A stretch of 64,000 nucleotides of DNA from Pedococcus bigeumensis (GTDB lineage Bacteria; Actinomycetota; Actinomycetes; Actinomycetales; Dermatophilaceae): contig NZ_RCZM01000005.1 of assembly GCF_006438965.1 (NCBI RefSeq), forward strand, positions 248,001 to 312,000, in the 5' to 3' direction. Each line of letters begins with the position of its first letter. The first letter of the stretch is position 1. Positions 16,431 through 25,301 of the stretch are shown piece by piece. The notes under the pieces are model-generated. The model did no database searches. It was not told the DNA's origin and saw only the letters and a list, made by a program, of their open reading frames with translations. A program made the translations under genes and the position numbers.

Positions 16431-17179
16431 GCCGCGCGCCCGAGGATCCGCTGACTCCACCACCAGGCGCCGGCCGCCAGGACCAGCCCGAGAAGGAGGC
16501 TGGCCGTGGCGACGGGCGAGGAGAAGTAGAGCGAGCGCGGATCGACACCCATTGCCGCGCCCACGACCGGACCACTCGCGGGGAGCAGGCACAGCACAGC
16601 CATCGAGGCTCGCGGACCAGCCGCCGCGCTCGCGACGCGATCCCGTCCCCGCGCCCGCGCGCGAAGCACCTCCTCACCGGACGCGAGGGCGTCCGCAAGG
16701 GGCGCGCCGGTCAGTTCGCTGAGACCCCACGCCTGGCCGACGAAGTGCAGGTCTGCGCTCCCGTGGGAGTCGGCGTGCCGCAGCCACACCGCGGCGGCGG
16801 AGGTGCCTGTGCTCGTGGCCTCGACCAGATCGCGCAGCAGCGGGCCGAGAGCCGGGTCATGAGCGCAGGTCGGCGCGGCAGCCGTCAGGGCCAGGGAGGG
16901 CGCCACCCCCGCACGCAGCGGAGCCGCGATGGCGGCGACGAGCTCGGCGAGGGCGCTTTCCAGGGCCACCCGACCAGCCCGCCCACCGCGACCCCGACGA
17001 CCCCGGCGACCACGGCGACCACGGCGACCCGGAGGAGCCGTCCCGTCGAGAGCTGTTCCGTCACCGTGGCCCGGGCGGTCGCGGGCTGTCACCCGGGCAC
17101 GAGTCGGCACCCGACTGTCCCCCGCTGGCCAGAGGGCTACCGCGACGACGAGGAGCCCGAGCACCAGCGCCAGCGTCAC
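16427..17179 (-). CDS. tadB: Tad pilus inner-membrane protein TadB
   Basis: 250 aa. One N-terminal span (LALVLGLLVVAVALWP), a basic Gly/Arg-rich linker (RRGRRGRRGRRGRGGR), a T2SF domain with ALAELVAAIAAPLRAGVAPS and LSELTGAPLADALASGEEVL, and two C-terminal spans. The GTG start overlaps the tadA stop (GTGA) and its own stop overlaps tadC. It is the platform partner of TadC. Confidence 0.85.
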   Translation of the reverse strand: MTLALVLGLLVVAVALWPAGDSRVPTRARVTARDRPGHGDGTALDGTAPPGRRGRRGRRGRRGRGGRAGRVALESALAELVAAIAAPLRAGVAPSLALTAAAPTCAHDPALGPLLRDLVEATSTGTSAAAVWLRHADSHGSADLHFVGQAWGLSELTGAPLADALASGEEVLRARARGRDRVASAAAGPRASMAVLCLLPASGPVVGAAMGVDPRSLYFSSPVATASLLLGLVLAAGAWWWSQRILGRAA

Positions 17180-18303
17180 CCCCCACCTCCTGTCAGACCT
17201 GCGAGCTGATCCCAGCCAGGGCCCCGCCGGCCGGATGCAGCGTCAAGAGCAAGGTCGCAGACGACCTCGACCCCGTTCCACCTGATCACCGACAGGGACG
17301 CGACGCGTCGCCTGCCGGCATCGCGCTCGACATGGACCACCGTCTGCACGGCGCTGGACAGCTGGGTCTGCACGGCGTCCCTGGGCATCGCCGCGAGGGC
17401 GCCGAGCGCGTCGAACCGGCGCGGCACGTCGGCCGGCGCGTTCGCATGGAGGGTGCCGCAACCGCCCTCGTGGCCGGTGTTGAGGGCAGCCAGCATCTCG
17501 CGCACCTCCGCCCCTCGCACCTCACCCACGACGAGCCGGTCCGGCCTCATCCGCAGTGCCTGACGGACCAGGTCCACCAGCCCGACGGCGCCGTGGCCCT
17601 CGACATTGGGTCCACGCCCCTGCAGGCGAACCACGTGAGGGTGCGCGACGGCCAGCTCACGGACGTCCTCGACGACCACGATCCGCTCACCGACGGGCAC
17701 CTCGGCCAGCATGGCTGCGAGCAGCGTGGTCTTGCCGCAGCCGGTGCCACCGCTGACGACGAACGACGACCGGCGCCGAACCAGCGCCCGAAGCAGCTCC
17801 TCGACGGTGCCGTCGAACATGCCCCGCGCGCGCAGCGCCGGCAGACCCACCCCCGAAGCCCGTGGAACGCGCAGGCTCACGTGGGCGCCGCCATCGACCA
17901 GTGGCGGCAGGATGGCGTGCAGCCGGATGCCGCTGGGCAACAGCCCGTCCACCCACGCCTGGCTCTCGTCGAGCCTGCGTCCCGCAAGGGCAGCCAGTCG
18001 CACGGCCAGTCGTCGCGCCGCTGCCGGGTCGAGGGCCACCTCGGCCCGGACCAGCTCGCCCGCACCACGATCCAGCCACACCGAGCCGTCACCGTTGACG
18101 AGCACGTCGGTGACGTCGGGGTCGGCGATACAGGGCTCCAGCGGCCCCAGCCCCAGCACCTCGGACGCCAGCACGGCACGTGCAGAGGCCACACCGGTCT
18201 CGCCGAGTCGCGCGGCATCGGCGGTGGCGATGTCGTGGACGGCGGCCGGGTCCGGACCCCGCCCACGGCGGATCCGTTGCGCGATCAGCGTCTCCTGGGT
18301 CAT
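17176..18303 (-). CDS. tadA: Tad pilus assembly ATPase TadA/CpaF
   Basis: 375 aa secretion ATPase. Walker [21 protein letters not shown] (about residues 180-199), Asp box [15 protein letters not shown], Walker [18 protein letters not shown] and the His box [19 protein letters not shown]. It powers assembly of the Flp/Tad pilus from the cytoplasmic side. This is the heli_sec_ATPase type, found with the DECH helicase that lies 8 kb away. It follows ssd by 13 bp and overlaps tadB. Confidence 0.95.
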   Translation of the reverse strand: MTQETLIAQRIRRGRGPDPAAVHDIATADAARLGETGVASARAVLASEVLGLGPLEPCIADPDVTDVLVNGDGSVWLDRGAGELVRAEVALDPAAARRLAVRLAALAGRRLDESQAWVDGLLPSGIRLHAILPPLVDGGAHVSLRVPRASGVGLPALRARGMFDGTVEELLRALVRRRSSFVVSGGTGCGKTTLLAAMLAEVPVGERIVVVEDVRELAVAHPHVVRLQGRGPNVEGHGAVGLVDLVRQALRMRPDRLVVGEVRGAEVREMLAALNTGHEGGCGTLHANAPADVPRRFDALGALAAMPRDAVQTQLSSAVQTVVHVERDAGRRRVASLSVIRWNGVEVVCDLALDAASGRRGPGWDQLAGLTGGGG

Positions 18304-18316
18304 CCGTCCACCGGCC

Positions 18317-19027
18317 TCACGCGCCGACCTGCCGCATGGAGAGGTCGTCCGAAGTGGGCGTCATCAGCAGCGCATCGGCCAGCCCCGCGAGCGCGCCCGA
18401 CGAGCGGGCGCCGGGCGGCCGCGCGCGGTCGGCGTCCGTCACGATGCGGGAGTCGTCGCGCAGCGTGCCCGACAACGGCAGGTCGAGGTGGACCGCCACC
18501 TCCTCCGGACTGACCGGGTCACCCCGGCTCGTCCGCACGACGAGGCCGGCCGGGCACCCGAGCCCGTGGATCGCGTCGGCCATTCCCGTCGCGTCCGCGA
18601 GGTGGCGCGCCGAGGTGCCCGCCACGAGGACCAGCTCCGTGCACTGTTCCGCGAGCCAGCATGAGCGCCCGAGGTCCACGACGGCCACGCCACAGACTCG
18701 CGCCAGGGCCGTCAGGGCGGCCCTGACCACGTCCTCGCCCAAGCCGCGGTGGGTGCCGGCCAGAACCCTCGTCGTCCCCTCGGCAGGAAGCGCGCGCAGC
18801 AGGGCCGCGCCGTCCAGACCGCCCTGGGCTGCGGCCAGGTCGGGCCAGCGCACCCCGGGGAGGTGCTCAAGGCAGGCGGTCACATCGAGGGCACCTCCGT
18901 CGGGCGCCCCGTCGACGGCCACGGTGGCGCCCACGTGCGGGCCGGCGCGCACCGCGAGCGCGACCGCGAGGGTCGACACGCCGAGTCCACCCGACGCCCC
19001 GATCACACCCATCACCCTGTGGTCCAT
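18317..19027 (-). CDS. ssd: CpaE/Ssd-like MinD-type ATPase
   Basis: 236 aa. A MinD/ParA-like domain begins at once: VMGVIGASGGLGVSTLAVAL is a deviant Walker A (GGLGVST). Further motifs are VAVVDLGRSCWLAEQ and AGLVVRTSRGDPVSPEEVAV. Family knowledge: CpaE-like proteins position Tad pili, and the mycobacterial Ssd also affects septum placement. I start at the ATG at 19027, since the longer reading (to 19336) crosses non-coding hairpins; a CAGGCT hexamer 7 nt upstream may be its -10 box. First gene of the ssd-tadA-tadB-tadC operon. Confidence 0.88.
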   Translation of the reverse strand: MDHRVMGVIGASGGLGVSTLAVALAVRAGPHVGATVAVDGAPDGGALDVTACLEHLPGVRWPDLAAAQGGLDGAALLRALPAEGTTRVLAGTHRGLGEDVVRAALTALARVCGVAVVDLGRSCWLAEQCTELVLVAGTSARHLADATGMADAIHGLGCPAGLVVRTSRGDPVSPEEVAVHLDLPLSGTLRDDSRIVTDADRARPPGARSSGALAGLADALLMTPTSDDLSMRQVGA

Positions 19028-19217
19028 GTCTGCCAGCCTGAAGGGAGCCGCCCGACCACCCAAGCACGGTCGATCCGGGCTGTGGACGACCCGCCTCGCC
19101 GGTCCGGGGCTGTGGAGGACGGCGCCCACAGCGGCCCGGTCACGTGGGCTCTGGCCGGACCACCCGGCATACCGGGACAGGCGCCGGACGGCGGACCCGA
19201 ACTGCGGGAGGAAAGGG

Positions 19218-19251
19218 GACGGCCCCGGTCGGGGGGACAACCGGGGCCGTC
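19218..19251 (-). terminator. Hairpin in the ssd leader
   Basis: Arms GACGGCCCCGGT and ACCGGGGCCGTC, loop of 10 nt. On the minus strand CCCCTTTCCTCCC follows. It may end a transcript coming from the Fic-like gene or attenuate the Tad operon. Confidence 0.5.
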
Positions 19252-19439
19252 GACGCGCCAAGCTCCGGGGGGGAGGAGCCGGTGCGCCGATCCGCTCTAC
19301 CCACAAGGGGGAGCGGACGCCTTCATGGTGGACCATTTACCGTTCAACCGCAACTTGTTCGAGGCGCGTTTCGAGGCCAACTTGGGGTCGGACCTGCAGC
19401 GATGGGCGTTGAGCGCGCGCAAACCGCCACGAACCGAAG

Positions 19440-19468
19440 GATGGCACCCCGCAGGGCGGGGTGCCATC
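19440..19468 (-). terminator. Strong hairpin downstream of the Fic-like gene
   Basis: GATGGCACCCCGC paired with GCGGGGTGCCATC around a 3-nt loop. No T-run follows on either strand, which is common for actinobacterial terminators. Confidence 0.55.
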
Positions 19469-19699
19469 GACCGTGATCCGCCACGGGTTACCAGGCGTGC
19501 TTTGTGTAGTTGTCGCACCGGGACAAGCCCGTCACGATCGGTCCACCAGTGGACTGCCCGCGCGTGGGTGCCCGATGGGGCCACGGTGGTCGTCGGACTC
19601 CCGTTCGTCGACTTGCCTCCATGTGTACCCCCGCCCCGGCGCAAAGGAAACCCTTGACTTTGAACGACCGGTGGGTGCGCGCGTGTCCCCCTGCTCGGC

Positions 19700-20542
19700 C
19701 TAGGTGAGACGACCCGCGCGGACCGCGTCACAGATCTGCTCGCCCTGCACCGCGCCGGCCACGATGGCATCGGCGCAGTGCCCGATCCACAGTCCCAGCC
19801 CCTCCGGAGAGCCGGTTCCGTAGGCCGCGAGCGCACCGAGGTAGGCCGGCCCACCCTGGGCGGCGTGACCGGCCTCGGTCACCACGACGCCGGTCGGGTC
19901 GAGGCCGGTGGCCTGGACGAGGGCGCGCTCGACCGCGCGCGCGACCACGCCGTTGCCCCGCACGAACGGTCGGGTGGTGGCGATCTCGGCGTGCGCCACC
20001 GCCGCCACGACCAGGGCGGGGACGGCCGCCCCTGCGGTCATCACCGCGACCAGCAGCTCGAGCCGGTCCCGCAAGGCACTCGCCAGAGGCGCCGCGCCGA
20101 GGTCGAGGAACTCGGAGCTGCTCTCTGCCTCGATGCGTGGGCGCCCGAGCTGGTCGGAGGGGACCAGGTCCGAGGCCGCCGCGACGTGCAGACGCGCCAG
20201 TGCCTGGAGCGGGGCGCTGGCAACCAGGCTGCGCACGTGCTCGCTCTCGGCGGTCGCGTTGACGGCGCCGCGAGCAACGAGCTCGACAGGGTCGGGCTGC
20301 AGGGGCCACTGGGCGGCGCCACGCATGACGTCGCGCACCAGGTCGAGGGGCACCGTCGCCCCTTCGAGCGCCGCACTGGCCTGGGCACCGCGAACCCGCG
20401 ACTCGGCCGCGGCCTCGGGGATGCGACGGCGCAGTGCCTCGTGCCAGCGCACCCGCTCACACGCCTCCCGGGCTGCGGTGATCCGCTCCGGCACCCCGGG
20501 CAGGTCGGCCAGGGCACGAAGGTTTGCGATGACGTCGACCAC
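19700..20542 (-). CDS. Fic-like protein with altered active-site motif
   Basis: 280 aa. Residues about 185-225 read VAHAEIATTRPFVRGNGVVA, then RAVERALVQATGL. This matches the core of the Fic motif (HPFxx[DE]GNGRxxR), but the catalytic His is replaced by Arg (RPF) and the Arg after GNG is Val. Fic enzymes add AMP or other groups to proteins; with the His absent, catalysis is doubtful. The N-terminal part contains an inhibitory-helix-like stretch (AQASAALEGATVP), similar to the S/TxxxE[G/N] motif of Fic proteins. A TAGGCT box lies 7 nt before the GTG start (leaderless). The gene often lies beside ssd in actinobacteria. Confidence 0.7.
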   Translation of the reverse strand: MVDVIANLRALADLPGVPERITAAREACERVRWHEALRRRIPEAAAESRVRGAQASAALEGATVPLDLVRDVMRGAAQWPLQPDPVELVARGAVNATAESEHVRSLVASAPLQALARLHVAAASDLVPSDQLGRPRIEAESSSEFLDLGAAPLASALRDRLELLVAVMTAGAAVPALVVAAVAHAEIATTRPFVRGNGVVARAVERALVQATGLDPTGVVVTEAGHAAQGGPAYLGALAAYGTGSPEGLGLWIGHCADAIVAGAVQGEQICDAVRAGRLT

Positions 20543-20549
20543 GGACGGC

Positions 20550-20555
20550 AGCCTA
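20550..20555 (-). promoter_or_regulatory. -10 box for leaderless Fic-like gene
   Basis: TAGGCT on the minus strand, 7 nt before the GTG at 20542. Confidence 0.55.
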
Positions 20556-20673
20556 GGTGCACCCGGCCATCAGGTTGAGACAGGCGTTGGCCGACCGCCC
20601 CCGAGCTCGCTCAGCGGTTCAGCGGCGCAGCGGCGCCGCGCTCGCGGGCCAGCCGGGAGCGGGCGGTGCGGCC

Positions 20674-20679
20674 TAGAGT
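20674..20679 (+). promoter_or_regulatory. -10 box for leaderless sensor kinase gene
   Basis: TAGAGT followed by 7 nt and the GTG at 20687. Confidence 0.55.
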
Positions 20680-20686
20680 GCGCGAT

Positions 20687-21889
20687 GTGTCCGGCAGCTT
20701 CCACCTCCCCACCGCGATCTTCGTCGCGGGCGCGATGGTGCTGCTGTACGCCCTCGTGCGGCTGGTACGCCATGGCCGGCAGTCATCGCAGGGCTTCGTG
20801 TCCGAGGTCGACCAGGCCACCCACGCCACTCTCCACACCGCGTCGATGGCGGCCCGCCACCTCCAGGACGGGCTGACCGCCGACGGCACGGCCAAGGCCG
20901 CCAAGCACCTCCGCCAGCTGCTCGGGTCGTCCGCCGTTGCCGTCTGCGACTCCAGCGGGCTGCTGGCCTGGGACGGGGCGCCGGAGCACCACGCCGCCGA
21001 TGCACCTGGGCACGCGGAGGAGGTGCTGCGCACGGGACGCACGATCGTCCTGCGCGCCGGCCAGGTGCAGTGCGCTGATCCCGACTGCCCCGCGCGGACG
21101 GTGGTGATCGCTCCGGTGGTGACCGGTGACCGCGTGGTGGCGGCCATCGCGGCCTACGGACCACACGCGTCCGCCGGCCTCGCCCGCGCGACCGAGGAGG
21201 TCGCCGGCTGGATGGCCACCCAGGCCGAGCTGTCCGACCTCGGCCACCAGCGCACCCGCACGATGGAGGCCGAGCTCCGCGCCCTGCGCGCCCAGATCAG
21301 CCCCCACTTCATCTACAACTCGCTGGCCGCCATCGCCTCGTTCGTGCGGACCGACCCCGAACGCGCGCGTGAACTGCTGCTCGAGTTCGCCGACTTCACC
21401 CGCTATGCGCTGCGACGCGGAGGGGCGTTCACCACGTTGGCCGAGGAGCTGCGCAACGTCGAGCGCTACCTCGTGCTGGAGCAGGCGCGGTTCGGCGACC
21501 GGCTGCGGATCTCGCTGCTGATCGCGCCGGAGGTGCTGCCGGTCACGGTGCCCTACCTGGCGATCCAGCCGCTCGTCGAGAACGCGGTCAGGCACGGCCT
21601 CGCCACCAAGGAAGGCGGCGGCCACGTGACCATCACCGCGCAGGACGAGGGTGCCGAGGCCGTCATCACCATCGAGGACGACGGGGTGGGCTCGGACCCA
21701 CAGGCCATCCGGACGGTCCTCGACGGCCGAGCCGACGGCGACAACGTCGGGCTCGGCAACGTCGATGCCCGCCTGCGCCAGGTCTACGGCGACGACTTCG
21801 GCCTCGTCGTCGAGACCGCTCCTGGAGCCGGGACGAAGGTGACGTTCCGGGTGCCCAAGTACGCCCCGGGCGTTCACCCCACGCCGTAG
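20687..21889 (+). CDS. LytS-type sensor histidine kinase
   Basis: 400 aa. One membrane span at the N-terminus (HLPTAIFVAGAMVLLYALVR), a GAF-like sensor region (about 45-185) with CADPDCPAR, then the His_kinase domain of the LytS/YehU class: ALRAQISPHFIYNSLAAIAS, where the His is phosphorylated. The HATPase domain has LVENAVRHGLATKEGGG (N box) and ITIEDDGVGSDP, GLGNVDARLR (G boxes). Family members in E. coli (BtsS, YpdA) sense pyruvate-like acids and control transporters. It lies just upstream of its LytTR regulator and of two symporter genes, so an acid-uptake role is likely. The GTG at 20687 is chosen for the -10 box 7 nt upstream. Confidence 0.9.
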   Translation: MSGSFHLPTAIFVAGAMVLLYALVRLVRHGRQSSQGFVSEVDQATHATLHTASMAARHLQDGLTADGTAKAAKHLRQLLGSSAVAVCDSSGLLAWDGAPEHHAADAPGHAEEVLRTGRTIVLRAGQVQCADPDCPARTVVIAPVVTGDRVVAAIAAYGPHASAGLARATEEVAGWMATQAELSDLGHQRTRTMEAELRALRAQISPHFIYNSLAAIASFVRTDPERARELLLEFADFTRYALRRGGAFTTLAEELRNVERYLVLEQARFGDRLRISLLIAPEVLPVTVPYLAIQPLVENAVRHGLATKEGGGHVTITAQDEGAEAVITIEDDGVGSDPQAIRTVLDGRADGDNVGLGNVDARLRQVYGDDFGLVVETAPGAGTKVTFRVPKYAPGVHPTP

Positions 21890-21892
21890 GCT
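21887..21892 (+). promoter_or_regulatory. -10 box embedded in the kinase stop codon
   Basis: TAGGCT, of which TAG is the stop codon of the kinase gene; 7 nt separate it from the ATG at 21900. The regulator can thus have its own leaderless transcript. Confidence 0.5.
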
Positions 21893-21899
21893 CTCCCCC

Positions 21900-22721
21900 A
21901 TGGCTGGCGCCCCCTCCGGCGATCCGGAGCTCCGCCGCCCGCTGGAAGCCACCGGAGGCACCGCGGGCGCAGCCTTGCGAGCGCTCGTGGTGGACGACGA
22001 GGCGCCGGCCCTCGAGGAGCTCAGCTGGCTGCTTCGCCAGGACCACCGCATCGCAGAGGTCCTGACCGCCTCGAGCGGCGCCGATGCCCTGCGCTCCCTC
22101 GACGGGGGCGACATCGACGTCGTCTTCTCCGACATCTCGATGCCCGGGCTCGACGGCATGGAGCTGGCCCGCGTCATCGCGCGGTTCGTGGAGCGGCCGC
22201 AGGTCGTCTTCGTCACGGCACACGACCAGCACGCCGTCGACGCGTTCGCGGTGGATGCCACCGACTACGTCATGAAACCGGTCCGAGCCGATCGGCTGGC
22301 CGAGGCGGTGCGCCGGGTCGTCGCGGCGGCCGACCCCGGCGCGGCGGCCAACAACGCAGGCGCTGCGGCCGAGCTCGAGGACGAGACGATCCCGGTCGAG
22401 CTCGCCGGCGTCACCAGGTTCATCACCAGGAGCCAGATTCGTTACGCGCAGGCGCAGGGCGACTACGCGCGCCTGCACACCGAGGCCGGGTCACACCTGG
22501 TGCGCATCCCCCTCAGCACGCTCGAAGAGCGTTGGGCTGCAGCAGGATTCGTACGCATCCACCGCAGCACGCTGGTCTCCCTGGCCCACGTCAGAGAGGT
22601 ACGCATGGAGCACGGCCGCTGCAGCGTCGTCCTCGACGACGCCGAGCTGCAGGTCAGCAGACGACACACCCGCGAGCTGCGCGACCGCCTGCTCAGGGCC
22701 ACTCCGCGCGTCAGCCCGTGA
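21900..22721 (+). CDS. LytTR-family response regulator
   Basis: 273 aa. Receiver domain: RALVVDDEAPALEEL with the acidic pair, phosphoacceptor Asp in DVVFSDISMPGLDGMELA, Thr/Lys switch residues in FVTAHDQ and YVMKPVRADRL. The C-terminal LytTR DNA-binding domain has YAQAQGDYARLHTEAG and FVRIHRSTLVSLAHV. About 20 Ala/Gly-rich residues join the domains. It pairs with the LytS-type kinase 10 bp upstream. The likely targets are the symporter genes downstream, but I could not find paired LytTR repeats with confidence. Its stop overlaps the next start (GTGA). Confidence 0.93.
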   Translation: MAGAPSGDPELRRPLEATGGTAGAALRALVVDDEAPALEELSWLLRQDHRIAEVLTASSGADALRSLDGGDIDVVFSDISMPGLDGMELARVIARFVERPQVVFVTAHDQHAVDAFAVDATDYVMKPVRADRLAEAVRRVVAAADPGAAANNAGAAAELEDETIPVELAGVTRFITRSQIRYAQAQGDYARLHTEAGSHLVRIPLSTLEERWAAAGFVRIHRSTLVSLAHVREVRMEHGRCSVVLDDAELQVSRRHTRELRDRLLRATPRVSP

Positions 22722-23158
22722 GCACCCCCGACGACCCGACGCAGGTCCCGGCGGACGACCCCCTCTCGCCGGTCGAGACCTCCCCGGGTCCCCCGCCCGT
22801 TCGCGTCCGCGTCACGAGCACCCGCCGGGACGCACCGACGCGGCGGGACCTGCGACCCCTGACGCGGGACATCGACGAACAGAGCCAGCTGGGCGAGGTC
22901 TACATGGCCGGCCTGATGTCCGCCCAGCTGCGGCTGGCCCTGAGGGTGCTGGCCTTCGGCGCCGTCGGACTCGGCGGTCTGCCCCTGCTCTTCCTGCTGG
23001 TACCGGCAACCAGGACGATGGCCCTCGGCCGGATCCCGTTGCCCTGGCTGATGCTCGCGGTCGTCGTCTACCCCGTGGCGATCATCGTGGCGCGCTACTA
23101 CGTGCGTGCGTCGGAGCGGATCGAGGCCGAGTTCTCCCACGTCGTTCGGCGCCGATGA
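22718..23158 (+). CDS. Small membrane protein linked to the LytS/LytTR system
   Basis: 146 aa. A Pro/Arg-rich cytoplasmic N-terminus of about 60 residues, then a conserved-looking EVYMAGLMSAQLRLALRVLA and two membrane spans (about 75-98 and 106-128). Not recognised beyond this. The GTG overlaps the response regulator stop, so it is translated together with it. In related loci a small two-span protein precedes the symporter; an accessory or stabilising role is inferred. Confidence 0.75.
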   Translation: MSTPDDPTQVPADDPLSPVETSPGPPPVRVRVTSTRRDAPTRRDLRPLTRDIDEQSQLGEVYMAGLMSAQLRLALRVLAFGAVGLGGLPLLFLLVPATRTMALGRIPLPWLMLAVVVYPVAIIVARYYVRASERIEAEFSHVVRRR

Positions 23159-23225
23159 TGCGCGCCGTCGAGCGCGCGACGGGGAGGCCCCGCGGGCACG
23201 CGGACCGCGCCGCTGAGGACGCCGC

Positions 23226-24752
23226 GTGAACTCGGCCTACGGTGTCGTCGCGATCGTCCTGATCTGCACGGTGACCCTGGCGATCGGAGCGTTCGGTCTC
23301 CGTCTCTCGAGGACGACGAGCGACTTCTACGTCGCCGGCCGCACGGTGACGCCGTACCGCAACGCCAGCGCCATCGGCGGCGAATACCTCTCCGCCGCAA
23401 GCTTTCTCGGCATTGCCGGTCTGGTCTACACCAACGGGCTCGACATGCTGTGGTTCCCCGTCGGCTACACCGTGGGCTACGTGGTCCTGCTGGTCCTGGT
23501 CGCCGCGCCGCTGCGCCGGTCCGGCGCCTACACGCTGCCGGACTTCGCCGAGGCCCGGCTCGAGAGCACCGTGATCCGCAAGCTGAGCTCGGTCCTCGTC
23601 GTGGCCATCGGCTGGCTCTACCTGCTCCCCCAGCTCCAGGGTGCCGGTCTGGCCCTCCGCACGGTCACCGGCGCGCCCACGTGGGTCGGCGGCCTCGTCG
23701 TGGCCGTCGTCGTGGTGGCCAACGTCGCGGCCGGCGGCATGCGCTCCATCACGATGGTCCAGGCAGTGCAGTACTGGATCAAGCTGACCGCCATCGCCGT
23801 GCCGGCCTTCGTCCTGCTCGGCGCCTGGCTCGGCGACGGCGCACCAAGTCCGGCCATCGCTCGGGACACGGCGTGGGCCGAACCGCTGAACGGCCTTGCA
23901 GGACAGGGCCATCCGGTCTATGCCACCTACAGCCTGCTGCTGGCACTCGCACTCGGCACCATGGGGCTGCCGCACGTCCTCGTGCGGTTCTACACGAACC
24001 CGGACGGCAAGGCCGCGCGACGGACCACCTTGACCGTCGTGGCCCTGCTCGGCGCGTTCTACCTCTTCCCGCCGCTGTACGGCATCCTCGGCCGTGTCTA
24101 CATCCCCGAGCTCCCGCTGGGCACCGCTGCCGACACCTTGGTGCTGCAGCTGCCCGGCGCCATGGTCCACAGCCAGCTCGGCGAGGTCCTCTCGGCGGTG
24201 CTGGCCGGTGGCGCCTTCGCTGCCTTCCTCTCGACCGCGTCAGGGCTCACCATGTCGGTCGCCGGGGTCATCGACCAGGACCTGCTGCGGCGCCGGCTCG
24301 GCCGGATGACCGGCGACGACTTCACCGTCGCGCAGGGGTTCCGGCTCGCCACGGTGCTGTCCGTCATCGTCCCGTATGCGGCGTCGAGACTGATCGAGCC
24401 CGTGGGCCTCGCGACGATGGTGAGCCTCGCGTTCGCCGTCGCGGCATCCACCTTCTGCCCCCTCCTCGTCCTGGGCTCGTGGTGGCGTGGCCTCAGCACC
24501 GTGGGTGCCGCGGCCGGGCTGGTCGTGGGGGGCTCCCTGGCCGCCGCAGCGGTGGCGATCACCATCTTCGCGGGCCCCATCCCCGGGTGGACCGGCGCCC
24601 TCCTCGGGCAGCCGGCCGCGTGGACCATCCCCATCTCCTTCGCCACGGCCGTCGTCGTCTCGCTGGCCACTCCGGGTCGGATCCCCCGCCACACGGCACG
24701 GACCATGGTGCGGCTGCACACCCCCGAGGACCTGGCCCTGGACCGGGGCTGA
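23226..24752 (+). CDS. Sodium:solute symporter (acetate/pyruvate type)
   Basis: 508 aa, about 13 membrane spans, SSS family. Typical stretches are SDFYVAGRTVTPYRNASAIG, GEYLSAASFLGIAGLVY and LGTMGLPHVLVRFYTNPDGK, all close to the ActP/MctC class that takes up acetate, propionate or pyruvate with sodium or protons. GTG start 67 bp after the small membrane protein; a GAGGA stretch lies upstream. A second member of the family lies 0.5 kb downstream with DUF485. The exact substrate cannot be told from sequence. Confidence 0.9.
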   Translation: MNSAYGVVAIVLICTVTLAIGAFGLRLSRTTSDFYVAGRTVTPYRNASAIGGEYLSAASFLGIAGLVYTNGLDMLWFPVGYTVGYVVLLVLVAAPLRRSGAYTLPDFAEARLESTVIRKLSSVLVVAIGWLYLLPQLQGAGLALRTVTGAPTWVGGLVVAVVVVANVAAGGMRSITMVQAVQYWIKLTAIAVPAFVLLGAWLGDGAPSPAIARDTAWAEPLNGLAGQGHPVYATYSLLLALALGTMGLPHVLVRFYTNPDGKAARRTTLTVVALLGAFYLFPPLYGILGRVYIPELPLGTAADTLVLQLPGAMVHSQLGEVLSAVLAGGAFAAFLSTASGLTMSVAGVIDQDLLRRRLGRMTGDDFTVAQGFRLATVLSVIVPYAASRLIEPVGLATMVSLAFAVAASTFCPLLVLGSWWRGLSTVGAAAGLVVGGSLAAAAVAITIFAGPIPGWTGALLGQPAAWTIPISFATAVVVSLATPGRIPRHTARTMVRLHTPEDLALDRG

Positions 24753-24968
24753 GGCCCGGCCGAGCTGCCCACCCGCGCCGGAGGGCAAACGGCCCACATC
24801 GCCGCTCGGCGCTCGGCGCCGACCGTTCGGCGCAGCAGGCGCCACCACCCGGCGAGCGCACTCCCCGCACGGCGCGCGACCACGCGGCATACCTGCTGCT
24901 CATGGCCTCGCAGCGGCACAGTGGCGACGATCGCGGGACCGGCCCGCGCCACCACTGGAGGTGTCCTC

Positions 24969-25301
24969 GTGAGCAACGACGCTCGCACGGAGCACGACCC
25001 CTTCGTCGCGCTCCAAGACTCCCCGGAGTTCGCGGACCTCAGGTCCCGGTTCCGCAGGTTCGTGTTCCCCATGACCGGGCTGTTCCTGGCCTGGTACTTC
25101 CTCTACGTCCTGCTGTCGGTGTACGCGTCCGACTTCATGAGCACCAAGGTGTTCGGCAACATCAACGTCGGGCTGCTCCTCGGGCTCGGCCAGTTCGTGT
25201 CGACGTTCGTCATCACGATCCTTTACGTCCGCTGGGCCGACCGTGAGTTCGACCCGCGGGCCGCAGCCCTCGCCACCACGATCGGGGATGACCACCGATG
25301 A
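24969..25301 (+). CDS. DUF485 membrane protein
   Basis: 110 aa with two membrane spans (about 38-58 and 72-94), and the family stretch SPEFADLRSRFRRFVFPMTG before the first. DUF485 proteins (YjcH in E. coli) are encoded directly before acetate symporters and are thought to assist them. GGAGG lies 8 nt before the GTG at 24969. The stop overlaps the next symporter start (ATGA). The 216 bp upstream holds one GTATGCCG copy and no gene. Confidence 0.92.
   Translation: MSNDARTEHDPFVALQDSPEFADLRSRFRRFVFPMTGLFLAWYFLYVLLSVYASDFMSTKVFGNINVGLLLGLGQFVSTFVITILYVRWADREFDPRAAALATTIGDDHR

Larger units (their letters stand above)
19028..19699. other. Gene-less stretch upstream of ssd with two hairpins
   Basis: 672 bp between the Fic-like gene and ssd, both on the minus strand. 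I find no convincing coding frame. It holds a perfect 12-bp stem with 10-nt loop (19218-19251), a perfect 13-bp stem with 3-nt loop (19440-19468) and one GTATGCCG copy (19165-19172, minus sense). It probably contains the terminator of the Fic-like gene and the promoter or leader of the Tad operon; no promoter is clear enough to place. Confidence 0.6.
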
